From Anaerolineaceae bacterium UBA5311 (GTDB lineage Bacteria > Chloroflexota > Anaerolineae > Anaerolineales > Anaerolineaceae), in contig DHRN01000002.1 of NCBI GenBank assembly GCA_002411175.1, positions 1 to 24,433 of the forward strand: a DNA stretch of 24,433 bases. Direction: 5' to 3'. The notes under the pieces were generated by a model. It ran no database searches, was not told the DNA's origin, and saw nothing but the letters and a program-made list of their open reading frames with translations. Position numbers and translations under genes: made by a program. Shown piece by piece: positions 8,029 to 15,825 of this stretch. Numbering within the stretch: the first letter of the stretch is position 1; every line of letters begins with the position of its first letter.

Positions 8029-9159
8029 TCAATCACACCCGTTAGCGAGATGTTCATCGTACGTTTTAGCAAAATTATGCGTCAGACTCCCATCACATTT
8101 AGCCCTGAAAAAGAAATAATCGCTTTGGTCTGGGTGGGTAGCTGCAGAAATGGCTGCTTTTCCCGGGTTACAAATCGGACCGGGTGGCAAACCCTGATTC
8201 TGATAAGTATTATAGTCTGAATATGCTTCCAAATCAGCAAAAGTCAACGGGGTTTTCCACCACGATTGGCTGGCTGCATCAAACCCAATGCCATATTGAA
8301 CGGTTGGGTCAGTCTCAAGCTTCATCCCGATCGCCAGACGGTTATAAAAGACGGACGCGATCAGAGGCATTTCGGCTTCATCGAGCGTCTCACGCTGGAT
8401 AATGGAAGCGAGAATCATAATTTCATCCTGGCTTAAAGTTTCGCTTTGATACCGCCGATCAGTATTGACCTCATAGAGTAAATTCTGCATACCCAATGTT
8501 GCCTCGGAAATGAGACCGTCAATATCAATGGTGGGTTTCAGGCTGTAGAAACCTGGAGCGAGATAACCCTCGAGTGAGCGTCCCTCTGGAATCATATACG
8601 CGGCATAGATTTCCGAAGGTGGGTTTTCAGCCATCTCCAAAAATTCTTCACCAGAAAATGTGAACCCCAGCTGATCGATCATCGCTGCAATTTCTTCCAA
8701 ACGCCAGCCGGCAAAAATCGTAAACTGGATATCTCTGTTTGCATTGTTTGATATCAGATCCATGGTTTGAATGGTGTTCAATCCACTCCGAATCGTATAA
8801 GTGCCCGGGCTGAGAAACCTGTCCTTGCCTTTGTAGATCAGGTAGTCACAAGCGCTTCCTGAGGAGAAAACGAAGCTGCCTGCAGCGAGGTTTTCGCATA
8901 CCTGGGTGGCACTGTCATTCGTCCCTATCGTAAACTTACGCTCAGGTTCATTCTGAAAAATAACCGGGTCCTGCAATTCATCCAGGTTTGTGTAAAGTCG
9001 GATCGAATAGCGCAGGTTATTTATCAGGCTGACGTTTTCACCAGGAGAACCTAATACTTTCGTGTTGGCACTGTTTGCATAAATCAGGAATGCGACCAAC
9101 GCGGCGGACGCGAGCAGGAATTGGATCAGCAGACCTGGGATTCCTTTTTTTTCCTTCAT
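8029..9159 (-). CDS. mltG: endolytic peptidoglycan transglycosylase MltG (YceG-like)
   Basis: 376 residues. It cleaves nascent glycan strands and is thought to set strand ends at the cytoplasmic membrane. One N-terminal membrane anchor (about 10-28) precedes an extracytoplasmic region. The YceG core is recognisable: LEGYLAPGFY at 196-205, ASIIQRET at 251-258 with the conserved Glu257 where relatives have VEKET, FYNRL, and LETDPTVQYG at 281-290; the C-terminus has the usual LPPGPICNPGKAAI segment. Its start overlaps the stop of ruvX by 4 nt (ATGA), the common ruvX-mltG arrangement in bacteria. Confidence 0.93.
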   Translation of the reverse strand: MKEKKGIPGLLIQFLLASAALVAFLIYANSANTKVLGSPGENVSLINNLRYSIRLYTNLDELQDPVIFQNEPERKFTIGTNDSATQVCENLAAGSFVFSSGSACDYLIYKGKDRFLSPGTYTIRSGLNTIQTMDLISNNANRDIQFTIFAGWRLEEIAAMIDQLGFTFSGEEFLEMAENPPSEIYAAYMIPEGRSLEGYLAPGFYSLKPTIDIDGLISEATLGMQNLLYEVNTDRRYQSETLSQDEIMILASIIQRETLDEAEMPLIASVFYNRLAIGMKLETDPTVQYGIGFDAASQSWWKTPLTFADLEAYSDYNTYQNQGLPPGPICNPGKAAISAATHPDQSDYFFFRAKCDGSLTHNFAKTYDEHLANGCD

Positions 9160-9590
9160 ACTGAATGACCTCCAGCTATGTGGCTTTGGATATCCAAATA
9201 GTCCTGCAAAATGATTGCGGCAGCCTGGTCATCCATCGGTTGACTGCGTTTTTTCCTTTTTTCGCCGCGGTCGATTGAAGCCTGGATGGATTTTTTGGTT
9301 GAATTGCTCTCATCCCAGGCGATGACTGGTAAGCTCGTTTGGTTTCTGACTTCTTCTATAAAGCGGTTTACCGACCTTGCCCTGGCTCCGACGGAGCCGT
9401 CACTATCCAGCGGCAAGCCCACCAGTATCAATTCACACTCATATTCCTCAGCCAATTCAACTATGCGCTGGGCATCATTCACCCTGGCGACATGCCCGAG
9501 GATGGTTAGCGGTGCAGCGGTTATGCCCAGGGGGTCACTAACGGCAACACCGATGCGCTTATTTCCGTGGTCAATCCCTAAAATTCTCAC
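9156..9590 (-). CDS. ruvX: putative pre-16S rRNA nuclease / Holliday junction resolvase-like RuvX (YqgF)
   Basis: 144 residues, typical length. It has the RNase H-like fold signature GIDHGNKRIGVAVSDP (5-20, with Asp7), the LILVGLPLDSDGS strand, WDESNST at 92-98 where relatives have DERLTT, and MDDQAAAIILQDYL near the end. E. coli YqgF is linked to 16S rRNA 5'-end maturation, and resolvase activity has been reported in some species. The start is a GTG at 9590 with no clear ribosome binding site, 11 nt after the tal-pgi gene, so translation may depend on coupling to it. It overlaps mltG by 4 nt. Confidence 0.93.
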   Translation of the reverse strand: MRILGIDHGNKRIGVAVSDPLGITAAPLTILGHVARVNDAQRIVELAEEYECELILVGLPLDSDGSVGARARSVNRFIEEVRNQTSLPVIAWDESNSTKKSIQASIDRGEKRKKRSQPMDDQAAAIILQDYLDIQSHIAGGHSV

Positions 9591-9601
9591 AATTCAGTAT
9601 T

Positions 9602-12337
9602 CTACTTCAGGTGAATGCGGATCACCTTTCTGTCCTTTTGTTTTAGCGCCTCAATATCACCCAATGCCTGGGCTCTTTGCAGCGTGGCAAAGCTCATCCC
9701 TTCGCCCGGAATCTCAAAATCGACACTGCTGTCTTTAGTGAAGGTGATGAACAATCCGCCGGACTGCCCGCCTTTGTGCAGCTGCCCGGTTGAATGCAGG
9801 AAGCGCGGACCAAACCCAAGGGTTGTGGCTCTGTTGAAACGATTAAGCAATTCACCCCGCAGCAACTGCAGGAACTCAATGTTTTCTTCAAGGCGGGGGA
9901 TGAAGGCGTTCAGGCAGATATAACCATTCTCAGGCACTGTCCGGGCATAGGCATTCAAAACATCACGAAGCGTTGAATTCTCAGCCAAACCTGCCACCGA
10001 TTCTCCGTACAATGCAAATTCGTCGTTCTCCAATAGCGGCTTCCCATCCTCCAGGCGACCTCTTTCCTGGTATTCGCTAATCCGATCTTTGGTCATGGTT
10101 TTGCTCAGCTGAACGTTTGGCTGATCGAAAGCGCTGACACCAAGGGTCGCGCAGCCAACAGCCGTGGCATATTCCCATCGGTAAAACTCTTTTCCAAGGT
10201 CATAAGGATCGCTGATCTGGAATTTAATCAACGGATATCCCTTGTTGATCAGCGTCTGAACCAGTTCGTTTTTTGAACCATCGACTGCGTAGTAAACAAA
10301 GATCCGGTCCTGTGGATATTCAAGCGAAGCCAGGATTGGCTCATCTTCAACAGGCAAAATCCCTACGCCTGCTTTTCCACTGGATTCAGCGATCAGCTGT
10401 TCCAGCCAGGGAACGATCCTGCTCATGTAGGATTCCGCGATAAAAGTCAACTTGTCTTTGCCGGCTTTGGCAGCTTCCCCAATAAAGATTCCGAGCATCA
10501 GGTTGGGGTTGGCATGATAAGGGGTCGTCTCAGCGCCTTGCCGCTCACTTTCAATGGCTTTACCCAGGAATTTCTTTAAATCCACGCCCATCACCGCAGC
10601 CGGAACGAGTCCAAATTTCGTGAAAACCGAATACCTGCCGCCCACGTCCGGGCGCGCGTTGAATACTTTCCGGAAGCCCTTGGCTTGTGCCAAAGCCTGT
10701 AGAGAGGTGTCCGGGTCAGTAATCGCAACAAAATGAGCGCCGACGTCTTTTACGCCTGCTTTTTCAAGTTCGCTCCAGAAATACTTCATCGCAGACATGG
10801 TCTCGCTGGTCCCCCCGCTTTTGCTGGAGACGATTAAGAGGGTCTTTGACAGATCAATGCCCTGCATGCGGAAAGTGATCTCTTCAGGATTAGTCGTGTC
10901 GATTATTTGCAATTTCAATCCGAAGCCTGGCTCAAGCCTGGTGCCGATCACTTCGCTGATTACCTCCGGAGCGAGCGAAGAACCGCCCATCCCCAGCACA
11001 AACGCATCGGTATAGCCATTGTTTTGTATTTCAGTTTTGAAGTTTTCCAGTTCCTTAACCATTGATAACTGCTGTGAAGGCAGATCGAGCCAGCCGAGGC
11101 GATTGCGAATCTCCTCGTGTGTGCTTACATCATCTGTCCAGTACTCCGGATCATGGGCATACAATCTACCAACACTTTGTTCCCTAATCGCTGTCTCTGC
11201 TGCGGTATGCACGCTTTCAACCAGACCATTTAGCTCCCTGGCATAAAGTTTTCGTTTGTTTTCAACTAGTTCAAGCAAATCTGAGTGTGCCTGCATAAAC
11301 TTGCCGACACCTTCTTCTTCAAGCTTCTGAGTAACGACAGCGAAGTCGATACCGAGCTCTGCCAAACGCTCCAGGCGCTGCCTGGCAAAAACGAGGTCAG
11401 TTTCTATGCTCAAGCTGGTTTTACCGTCCTGAAGATAGGCAGCCAGGGTTGCCGGTGGGATTGTGTTGACTGAGTCGGGAGCGACTAAATTGTCTACGTA
11501 CAAAGTGGGAGAATAATCCTGGTTCTTTGTGCCAGTTGACGCCCACAGGGGTCTCTGCACATGCGCGCCCTGGGCTTTCAATGTGAGGAAACGTTCACTT
11601 TGGAATACACCCAGGAAAACCTGGTATGCCAGGCGGGCGTTGTCGACAGCGATTTTGCCTTTCAAATCTGCGGCATCTGCTGTGGCGATCTTTTCAAGCA
11701 GTTGGTCAACCGCAGAATCAATCCGGGAAACGAAAAAAGAGGCAACGCTGGCGATATTGTCGATCGGCTGGTTTTCAGCCAGTCGTTTTTCGAGCCCGTT
11801 CAAGTAAGTTTCCATCACCTGTTGGTATCGTTCGATTGAAAAAATTAAAGTAGCGTTTACGTTGATTCCAGAGGCGATTAATTCTTTAATTACTTCGAGC
11901 CCTTCAATTGTAGCCGGCACCTTGATCATCAGGTTTTTTCGGTTGAAGTCCGCCCAGAGCGTTTTGCCTTCTTCGATAGACTTTTCAGTATCATGAGCAT
12001 AAAACGGGTTGATTTCAACGCTCACCAATCCGTCCTGACCCGCTGATCGATTATAGACATCAACGAACAAGTCTGCTGCCTTCTGGATATCTTCTTTAAC
12101 CAGTTCGAGGTAGCTCTGCTCCTTGTCAAGACCCGCCCACGACATGGCTTGCAAAGCATCGTCATAAGCAGCACTGTTTTTAAGCGCGGCTTCAAATATG
12201 CTTGGGTTCGAGGTAACGCCGTAAATTATCCCGTCTGCGACCATAGCTTCCAGGCGTCCGTCGTTGAGCATATCCCTCTCAATATTGTCATACCAAACTG
12301 ATTGTCCAAAATCTTTAATTTTCTTTGATGTATTCAT
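9602..12337 (-). CDS. tal-pgi: bifunctional transaldolase / glucose-6-phosphate isomerase
   Basis: 911 residues. The N-terminal domain (about 1-370) is a transaldolase: GVTSNPSIFEAAL around 40-52 and the Schiff-base Lys139 in LMIKVPATIEGL. The C-terminal domain (about 400-911) is a sugar isomerase of the Pgi type: GMGGSSLAPEV at 449-459, SSKSGGTSET at 504-513 and GGRYSVFTKFGLVPAAVMG at 566-584. The single polypeptide connects glucose-6-phosphate, fructose-6-phosphate and the non-oxidative pentose phosphate pathway. Tal-Pgi fusions of this length are known in cyanobacteria and other bacteria. The start at 12337 is set by GGAG at 12342-12345; the open frame extends 19 residues upstream without support. 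It is the first gene of the operon tal-pgi, ruvX, mltG, ppgK, EamA. Confidence 0.94.
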   Translation of the reverse strand: MNTSKKIKDFGQSVWYDNIERDMLNDGRLEAMVADGIIYGVTSNPSIFEAALKNSAAYDDALQAMSWAGLDKEQSYLELVKEDIQKAADLFVDVYNRSAGQDGLVSVEINPFYAHDTEKSIEEGKTLWADFNRKNLMIKVPATIEGLEVIKELIASGINVNATLIFSIERYQQVMETYLNGLEKRLAENQPIDNIASVASFFVSRIDSAVDQLLEKIATADAADLKGKIAVDNARLAYQVFLGVFQSERFLTLKAQGAHVQRPLWASTGTKNQDYSPTLYVDNLVAPDSVNTIPPATLAAYLQDGKTSLSIETDLVFARQRLERLAELGIDFAVVTQKLEEEGVGKFMQAHSDLLELVENKRKLYARELNGLVESVHTAAETAIREQSVGRLYAHDPEYWTDDVSTHEEIRNRLGWLDLPSQQLSMVKELENFKTEIQNNGYTDAFVLGMGGSSLAPEVISEVIGTRLEPGFGLKLQIIDTTNPEEITFRMQGIDLSKTLLIVSSKSGGTSETMSAMKYFWSELEKAGVKDVGAHFVAITDPDTSLQALAQAKGFRKVFNARPDVGGRYSVFTKFGLVPAAVMGVDLKKFLGKAIESERQGAETTPYHANPNLMLGIFIGEAAKAGKDKLTFIAESYMSRIVPWLEQLIAESSGKAGVGILPVEDEPILASLEYPQDRIFVYYAVDGSKNELVQTLINKGYPLIKFQISDPYDLGKEFYRWEYATAVGCATLGVSAFDQPNVQLSKTMTKDRISEYQERGRLEDGKPLLENDEFALYGESVAGLAENSTLRDVLNAYARTVPENGYICLNAFIPRLEENIEFLQLLRGELLNRFNRATTLGFGPRFLHSTGQLHKGGQSGGLFITFTKDSSVDFEIPGEGMSFATLQRAQALGDIEALKQKDRKVIRIHLK

Positions 12338-12341
12338 AGCG

Positions 12342-12345
12342 CTCC
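12342..12345 (-). promoter_or_regulatory. ribosome binding site that fixes the tal-pgi start
   Basis: GGAG on the minus strand is 4 nt before the ATG at 12337. The upstream in-frame start at 12394 would add 19 residues unlike transaldolase and has no such site. Confidence 0.6.
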
Positions 12346-12420
12346 AGTTGAAAAAATCCTTTAGGTACCATTGGTCTGAAAAAGCCAGCATCATCTCTAC
12401 ATGCGATTATGTCCTGACAC

Positions 12421-12444
12421 TTGATGATAAAATTTTACCATCAA
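12421..12444. promoter_or_regulatory. 24-bp near-perfect palindrome, candidate operator between divergent genes
   Basis: The left half TTGATGATAAAA and the right half TTTTACCATCAA pair at 11 of 12 positions. It lies in the 176-bp gap between tal-pgi (minus) and the pteridine reductase (plus), 84 nt from the tal-pgi ATG and 69 nt from the reductase ATG. A CATAAT -10-like hexamer on the minus strand (12411-12406) would put the -35 region of the tal-pgi promoter at 12429-12434, inside the palindrome. This suggests a dimeric regulator site. There is no GC-rich stem or T-run, so a terminator is unlikely. The regulator is unknown. Confidence 0.55.
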
Positions 12445-12513
12445 CCGATTTTGCCTATCGTTCGTTTTATAGCGATTTTTTTGTTAAAAGTACGATTTCA
12501 GTAGAGGAACAAC

Positions 12514-13248
12514 ATGAACATACATGGAAAAACTGCGTTGGTAACCGGAGGAGGAATCCGTTTGGGGCGCGCAATCGCTTTAGCCCTTGCCGCTCATGGT
12601 TGTAACCTTGCGATCCATTACAATAGCTCCGAAGAGGATGCCCTTGATGTGCAAAAAGAAGCACGGAATTCCGGTGTCAAAGCCGAGATTTTCCGGTTCA
12701 ACCTCGAAGACTATTCGACTACAGACCAGCTCTTCGGAGAGATTAATGTCAGTATGGGGATGGTCGATATCCTGATCAACAACGCGGGTAACTACAAACG
12801 CGGCAGCGGATTGAAAACCACGCAGGAAAACCTGGAAGCATCCTTTAACCTCAACCTTTTTGCCCCCTGGTGGTTGATCAAGGCATATGTTAACCAGCTT
12901 GATAAGGATGCCCCGGGAAGGATTGTCAATATCTGTGACGCGGGGATATTCCGAACAGCGACCGATCATTTCGCCTATCGCCTAACCAAAAAGGCGTTGT
13001 GCGAACTCACGCGCATGTTCGCACTGGAGCTGGCACCACGAATCACGGTAAACGCAATCGCCCCCGGAATCATGTTGCCACTTGCAGGCTACGAGAATAT
13101 TGACATGAAACTTGTGGCTGAGCGCAGGATCCCGCTCGAACGCATCGGCTCGCCCGAGATTATTGCTCAAAATGTCCTGCATATCTTACAACAAGATTTT
13201 ATGACCGGATCGATCATCAAAGTCGATGGCGGGGAAAATATTGTTTGA
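12514..13248 (+). CDS. pteridine reductase / dihydromonapterin reductase-like SDR
   Basis: 244 residues. It is a short-chain dehydrogenase with the nucleotide-binding loop TGGGIRLGRA (11-20). The Arg at position 16 of this TGxxxRxG form is characteristic of PTR1 and FolM rather than of the FabG type (TGxxxGxG). NNAG is at 89-92. The catalytic set is Asp142 in NICDAG (Asp replaces the usual Ser, as in PTR1 and FolM), Tyr155 and Lys159 in YRLTKKAL. Expected role: NADPH-dependent reduction of dihydropterin or dihydrofolate to the tetrahydro form. The neighbours folB (6 nt downstream) and folE (convergent) support pterin/folate metabolism. GAGGAA precedes the start. The precise pterin substrate is not determined; no thymidylate synthase or folA is in the window. 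Confidence 0.82.
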   Translation: MNIHGKTALVTGGGIRLGRAIALALAAHGCNLAIHYNSSEEDALDVQKEARNSGVKAEIFRFNLEDYSTTDQLFGEINVSMGMVDILINNAGNYKRGSGLKTTQENLEASFNLNLFAPWWLIKAYVNQLDKDAPGRIVNICDAGIFRTATDHFAYRLTKKALCELTRMFALELAPRITVNAIAPGIMLPLAGYENIDMKLVAERRIPLERIGSPEIIAQNVLHILQQDFMTGSIIKVDGGENIV

Positions 13249-13254
13249 GGAAAC

Positions 13255-13614
13255 ATGGATAAAATTATTATTAGCGAACTGACCGCGACCGGAATTGTCG
13301 GGGTCAAGCATCCCGAACGGGATTTTCCCCAGGAATTGCTGTTAAATATCGTAATGTCTTATCCGCTGGACAAGGCTGGTGAAAGTGATTCGATCGAGGA
13401 CACGATAAGCTACTCTTTCATCGCCAACCTGGTCCGAAAAGCGGTTAGTGAATCCAGCTTCTACACACTCGAAGCTTTATGTACCCATCTGATCAAAACT
13501 ATTTTTGCAAACAGCCCGTCTGAAGCCATCAGAATGAGAATCGAAAAAGCCAACTTCGTATCGAAAACAAAAAGAGTTGGTGTTGAGCTTTACCGCGAAA
13601 GGTCAGATTTTTAA
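13255..13614 (+). CDS. folB: dihydroneopterin aldolase
   Basis: 119 residues, normal length. It converts 7,8-dihydroneopterin to 6-hydroxymethyl-7,8-dihydropterin and glycolaldehyde in folate synthesis. The active-site positions known for FolB are present: Glu21 in GVKHPERDFPQ, Tyr53 in ISYSF, Glu73 in YTLEALC and Lys98 in IEKANF. It begins 6 nt after the pteridine reductase stop with GAGG just upstream, so the two are cotranscribed. The last 4 bases overlap the end of folE on the opposite strand. Confidence 0.92.
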   Translation: MDKIIISELTATGIVGVKHPERDFPQELLLNIVMSYPLDKAGESDSIEDTISYSFIANLVRKAVSESSFYTLEALCTHLIKTIFANSPSEAIRMRIEKANFVSKTKRVGVELYRERSDF

Positions 13615-14210
13615 TCAACCATATTCAAAAATTCCATGCGGGTTTCCAGCCTGTTGCGAAAGCCTCCAAGCATGGCTGATGTCGTCATTTTTGCTTGTTC
13701 TTTTTTAATTCCACGCATCATCATACAAAGGTGCTGTCCTTCAATAATTACACCCACACCCAGTGGATTGATCGAGTCCTGGATGAATTCAGCAATTTGT
13801 TGGGTCATGCGTTCCTGGACTTGTAATCTATGCGCAAACATGTCAACAATTCGAGGTATCTTGGATAAACCGAGCACTTTATTACGCGGCAGGTAAGCCA
13901 CATGGACCTTACCAAAGAAAGGCAGCATATGATGTTCGCATAGGCTGTAGAATTCGATGTCTTTAACGACAACCATCTCATCATAATCAACCGTGAATAA
14001 AGCTGAATTAATCAACGTGTCGGGGTCAGTCCAATATCCGGATAAAATTTCTTCATAAGCATTGGCAACACGACCGGGCGTCTTGATTAATCCTTCCCGG
14101 GCAGGGTCTTCCCCGATTCCCTCAAGGATGAGCCCGACGGCTTTCATGATTTTCTTTTTGTTTATCGGTTTTTCGGTTTTATTTGATTTTAGTTGATCTG
14201 TTGTTTCCAT
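13611..14210 (-). CDS. folE: GTP cyclohydrolase I, type 1A
   Basis: 199 residues. It converts GTP to 7,8-dihydroneopterin triphosphate, the first step of folate and pterin synthesis. The zinc ligands are visible: Cys91 and His94 in SLCEHHMLPF, and Cys162 in GQHLCMMMRGI. EDPAREGLIKTPGRV at 34-48 and LGLSKIPRIVDMFAHRLQVQE are also family signatures. The ATG at 14210 has GGAG four bases upstream. It faces folB and overlaps it by 4 bp, so the two folate genes converge instead of sharing one transcript. The hpf terminator lies about 32 bp upstream, so folE probably has its own promoter in 14211-14241, though none is obvious. Confidence 0.96.
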   Translation of the reverse strand: METTDQLKSNKTEKPINKKKIMKAVGLILEGIGEDPAREGLIKTPGRVANAYEEILSGYWTDPDTLINSALFTVDYDEMVVVKDIEFYSLCEHHMLPFFGKVHVAYLPRNKVLGLSKIPRIVDMFAHRLQVQERMTQQIAEFIQDSINPLGVGVIIEGQHLCMMMRGIKKEQAKMTTSAMLGGFRNRLETRMEFLNMVD

Positions 14211-14241
14211 CTCACTCCAATTCTGCTTTGGTTATATCAAA

Positions 14242-14270
14242 AAAGCAGCCTGATAACAACAGGCTGCTTT
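14242..14270 (-). terminator. intrinsic terminator of the hpf operon
   Basis: The perfect 11-bp stem AAAGCAGCCTG / CAGGCTGCTTT has a 7-nt loop. On the minus strand it is followed by a run of T (TTTTTTGATAT when the stem end is included). It starts 18 nt after the hpf stop and ends the comF-hpf transcript before folE. On the plus strand the tail is short, so termination there would be weaker. Confidence 0.9.
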
Positions 14271-14288
14271 ATATTCTCTCGAAATCTG

Positions 14289-14843
14289 TTACCGGATGCG
14301 TGGATCCAACAAACCATAACTTCCATCACGACGGCGGTAGAGCACGTTGATTCGTTCGTTCTCAACGTTAAAGAACACAAAAAATGCCTCATGACCAAGC
14401 AACTGAAGCTGCTCCATCGCTTCATGTTCGTCCATGGGGTCGAGGGTGAAGGTCTTCCGCCGGGCAATTAATGGTGTGACATCTTCTTCAGGCAAATCTT
14501 CAACCACCGGCTGAACTTCCTCTTCGGCACCTCGTTTACGCCAGTGCTTTCCCTTAAACCGTTCAATTTGGCGGGTCATTTTGTCAACAGTTGCATCAAT
14601 AGCAGCAAAGATATTGTCGGCACGTTCTTCTGAGCGCAAGATAAAGCCTTTGCCGCGTATCGTGATTTGTGCGATATACCGGTCAGCCGCATTTCTTGCG
14701 GTTTTAACGTAGCTCAGATCAACGCGGCACTCACCGATCTCACTCAAAAAACGTTCCAGCTTACCTACTTTTTTTGTCGCATAATCTTGGATTCGGTCTG
14801 TGAGTTCCAGGTCTTTCGTATAAATTCCTATTTCTAATGCCAT
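14289..14843 (-). CDS. hpf: ribosome hibernation promoting factor, long form
   Basis: 184 residues. The N-terminal S30AE/RaiA domain (about 1-105, MALEIGIYTKDLELTDRIQDY onward) binds in the decoding region of the 30S subunit. A charged linker (about 106-125) is followed by the C-terminal domain typical of long HPF (RRKTFTLDPMDEHEAMEQLQ, then GHEAFFVFFNVENERINVLYRRRDGSYGLLDP), which dimerises so that 70S ribosomes pair as 100S particles. A very good AGGAGG precedes the ATG, suggesting strong translation. It follows comF by 25 nt and ends at a strong terminator. Confidence 0.95.
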   Translation of the reverse strand: MALEIGIYTKDLELTDRIQDYATKKVGKLERFLSEIGECRVDLSYVKTARNAADRYIAQITIRGKGFILRSEERADNIFAAIDATVDKMTRQIERFKGKHWRKRGAEEEVQPVVEDLPEEDVTPLIARRKTFTLDPMDEHEAMEQLQLLGHEAFFVFFNVENERINVLYRRRDGSYGLLDPRIR

Positions 14844-14868
14844 GGTAGCCTCCTGGGATTTTTACAAA

Positions 14869-15624
14869 TTATACATTATTCGGCATGGAAAAATCAATCT
14901 CTGCAGATTCATGCTTAACCTTTGCCAGGGCGAGGCAGAAAACCTTTTCAGCACTGGCATAAATTAATTCAGCCGCGGCAGCCTGCATGGTTGCACCGCT
15001 GGTGAAGACATCATCGACCAGGAGTATTTTCTTATCCCTGACCTTGTTAGAGCTGGCAATGAAGGCGTTGCGCACATTTTCGTGCCTCGCGTAATGATCC
15101 AGTCCAACCTGGGATGATAATTCGTGAATGCGGGTCAACGCGCCCGGGTCATACGCCAGGTTTAATTTTCTCGACAGCGGTTTGGCAAGCCGTTCCGCCT
15201 GGTTGTATCCACGCTGTTCACGTTTGAGCTCTCCGATTGGCACCGGAACGACAAGGTCAACCTCCCAACCAGTGCGGGCGAAAGTAATCTCGAGCATGCC
15301 GGCAAGATAGCGGCCAATACTGAGGTCGTTGTGATACTTTAGCTGTTGAATTGCCTTTCGAATCGTCCCGTTATAGTAGGCAAAGGCTCTGAATCCGGAG
15401 TATAGTGGTTTTTGCCTGGCGCATTGGGGACAAAACCCCCTTCTGCTGGTGTATGACCCGCATAAATTGCATACATTAGCCGGCATCAACTCGATTTTGG
15501 TAAAACAATCAGAACAGATAATTAGGCCTTCCACGCCGCAGCCCAAACAGGCAGGCGGAAACAACCAGTCCAGGAGATTAAGCGAAATTTGCTCGAATTT
15601 TTGGCTAAAATGATCTGAGCGCAT
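14869..15624 (-). CDS. comF: ComF-family phosphoribosyltransferase-like protein
   Basis: 251 residues. Four CxxC pairs (C26/C29, C37/C40, C52/C55, C65/C68) form the N-terminal zinc-binding region. The C-terminal part has a type I phosphoribosyltransferase fold with the PRPP motif ILLVDDVFTSGATM around 200-213 and the KREQRGYNQAERL signature. In competent bacteria ComF acts in uptake and processing of transforming DNA; elsewhere its role is less clear. The ATG at 15624 lacks a convincing ribosome binding site and lies inside the 3' end of the small TM gene (20-nt overlap), so translational coupling is likely. No other competence gene is nearby apart from the competence-named cinA. Confidence 0.92.
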   Translation of the reverse strand: MRSDHFSQKFEQISLNLLDWLFPPACLGCGVEGLIICSDCFTKIELMPANVCNLCGSYTSRRGFCPQCARQKPLYSGFRAFAYYNGTIRKAIQQLKYHNDLSIGRYLAGMLEITFARTGWEVDLVVPVPIGELKREQRGYNQAERLAKPLSRKLNLAYDPGALTRIHELSSQVGLDHYARHENVRNAFIASSNKVRDKKILLVDDVFTSGATMQAAAAELIYASAEKVFCLALAKVKHESAEIDFSMPNNV

Positions 15625-15766
15625 AACTTTGCTGGATGGTATTCTGATAGAAGAGTTCGATTGCTGGCCAGAAGATCGTAAAAAGCGTAAAGAGCACCAT
15701 CAGGATAAGGATGATGATCAAAAAGTACTCGATTGGTCCAAAACGCTTGAACGGACCGTTTTTCAT
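15605..15766 (-). CDS. small single-TM protein of unknown function, overlapping comF
   Basis: 53 residues, MKNGPFKRFGPIEYF at the start, followed by a strongly hydrophobic segment at about 14-36 (FLIIILILMVLFTLFTIFW) and a polar tail ending NTIQQSYALRSF. The positive residues K2, K7 and R8 before the helix predict an N-in, C-out topology. GAGGAG at 15774-15779 is ideally spaced 7 nt before the ATG, which supports real translation. The TAG stop is at 15605-15607 inside comF, giving a 20-nt overlap. I do not recognise the family. The tight overlap implies coexpression with comF and hpf. A plus-strand frame over the same bases (15629-15817) has no such signals. Confidence 0.65.
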   Translation of the reverse strand: MKNGPFKRFGPIEYFLIIILILMVLFTLFTIFWPAIELFYQNTIQQSYALRSF

Positions 15767-15799
15767 AGGCAAACTCCTCTACTGGTTGAGTGTATATAT

Positions 15800-15825
15800 A
15801 TTATAATTAAGAACTGAAAGCTCAA
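15800..15825 (-). promoter_or_regulatory. possible promoter for the small TM-comF-hpf operon
   Basis: On the minus strand a TTGAGC box (15820-15825) stands upstream of a perfect TATAAT (15800-15805), with an overlapping TAATAT giving a more usual 16-bp spacing. The region is very AT-rich and lies 35-60 nt upstream of the ATG at 15766. The 14-bp spacing to the perfect TATAAT is short, so this is a weak prediction. Confidence 0.35.

Noticed and set aside
15629..15817. 62-codon plus-strand frame before the helical protein gene
   Set aside because: The translation is low-complexity and charged, with no ribosome binding site. The opposite strand instead encodes a convincing TM peptide with an ideal ribosome binding site.
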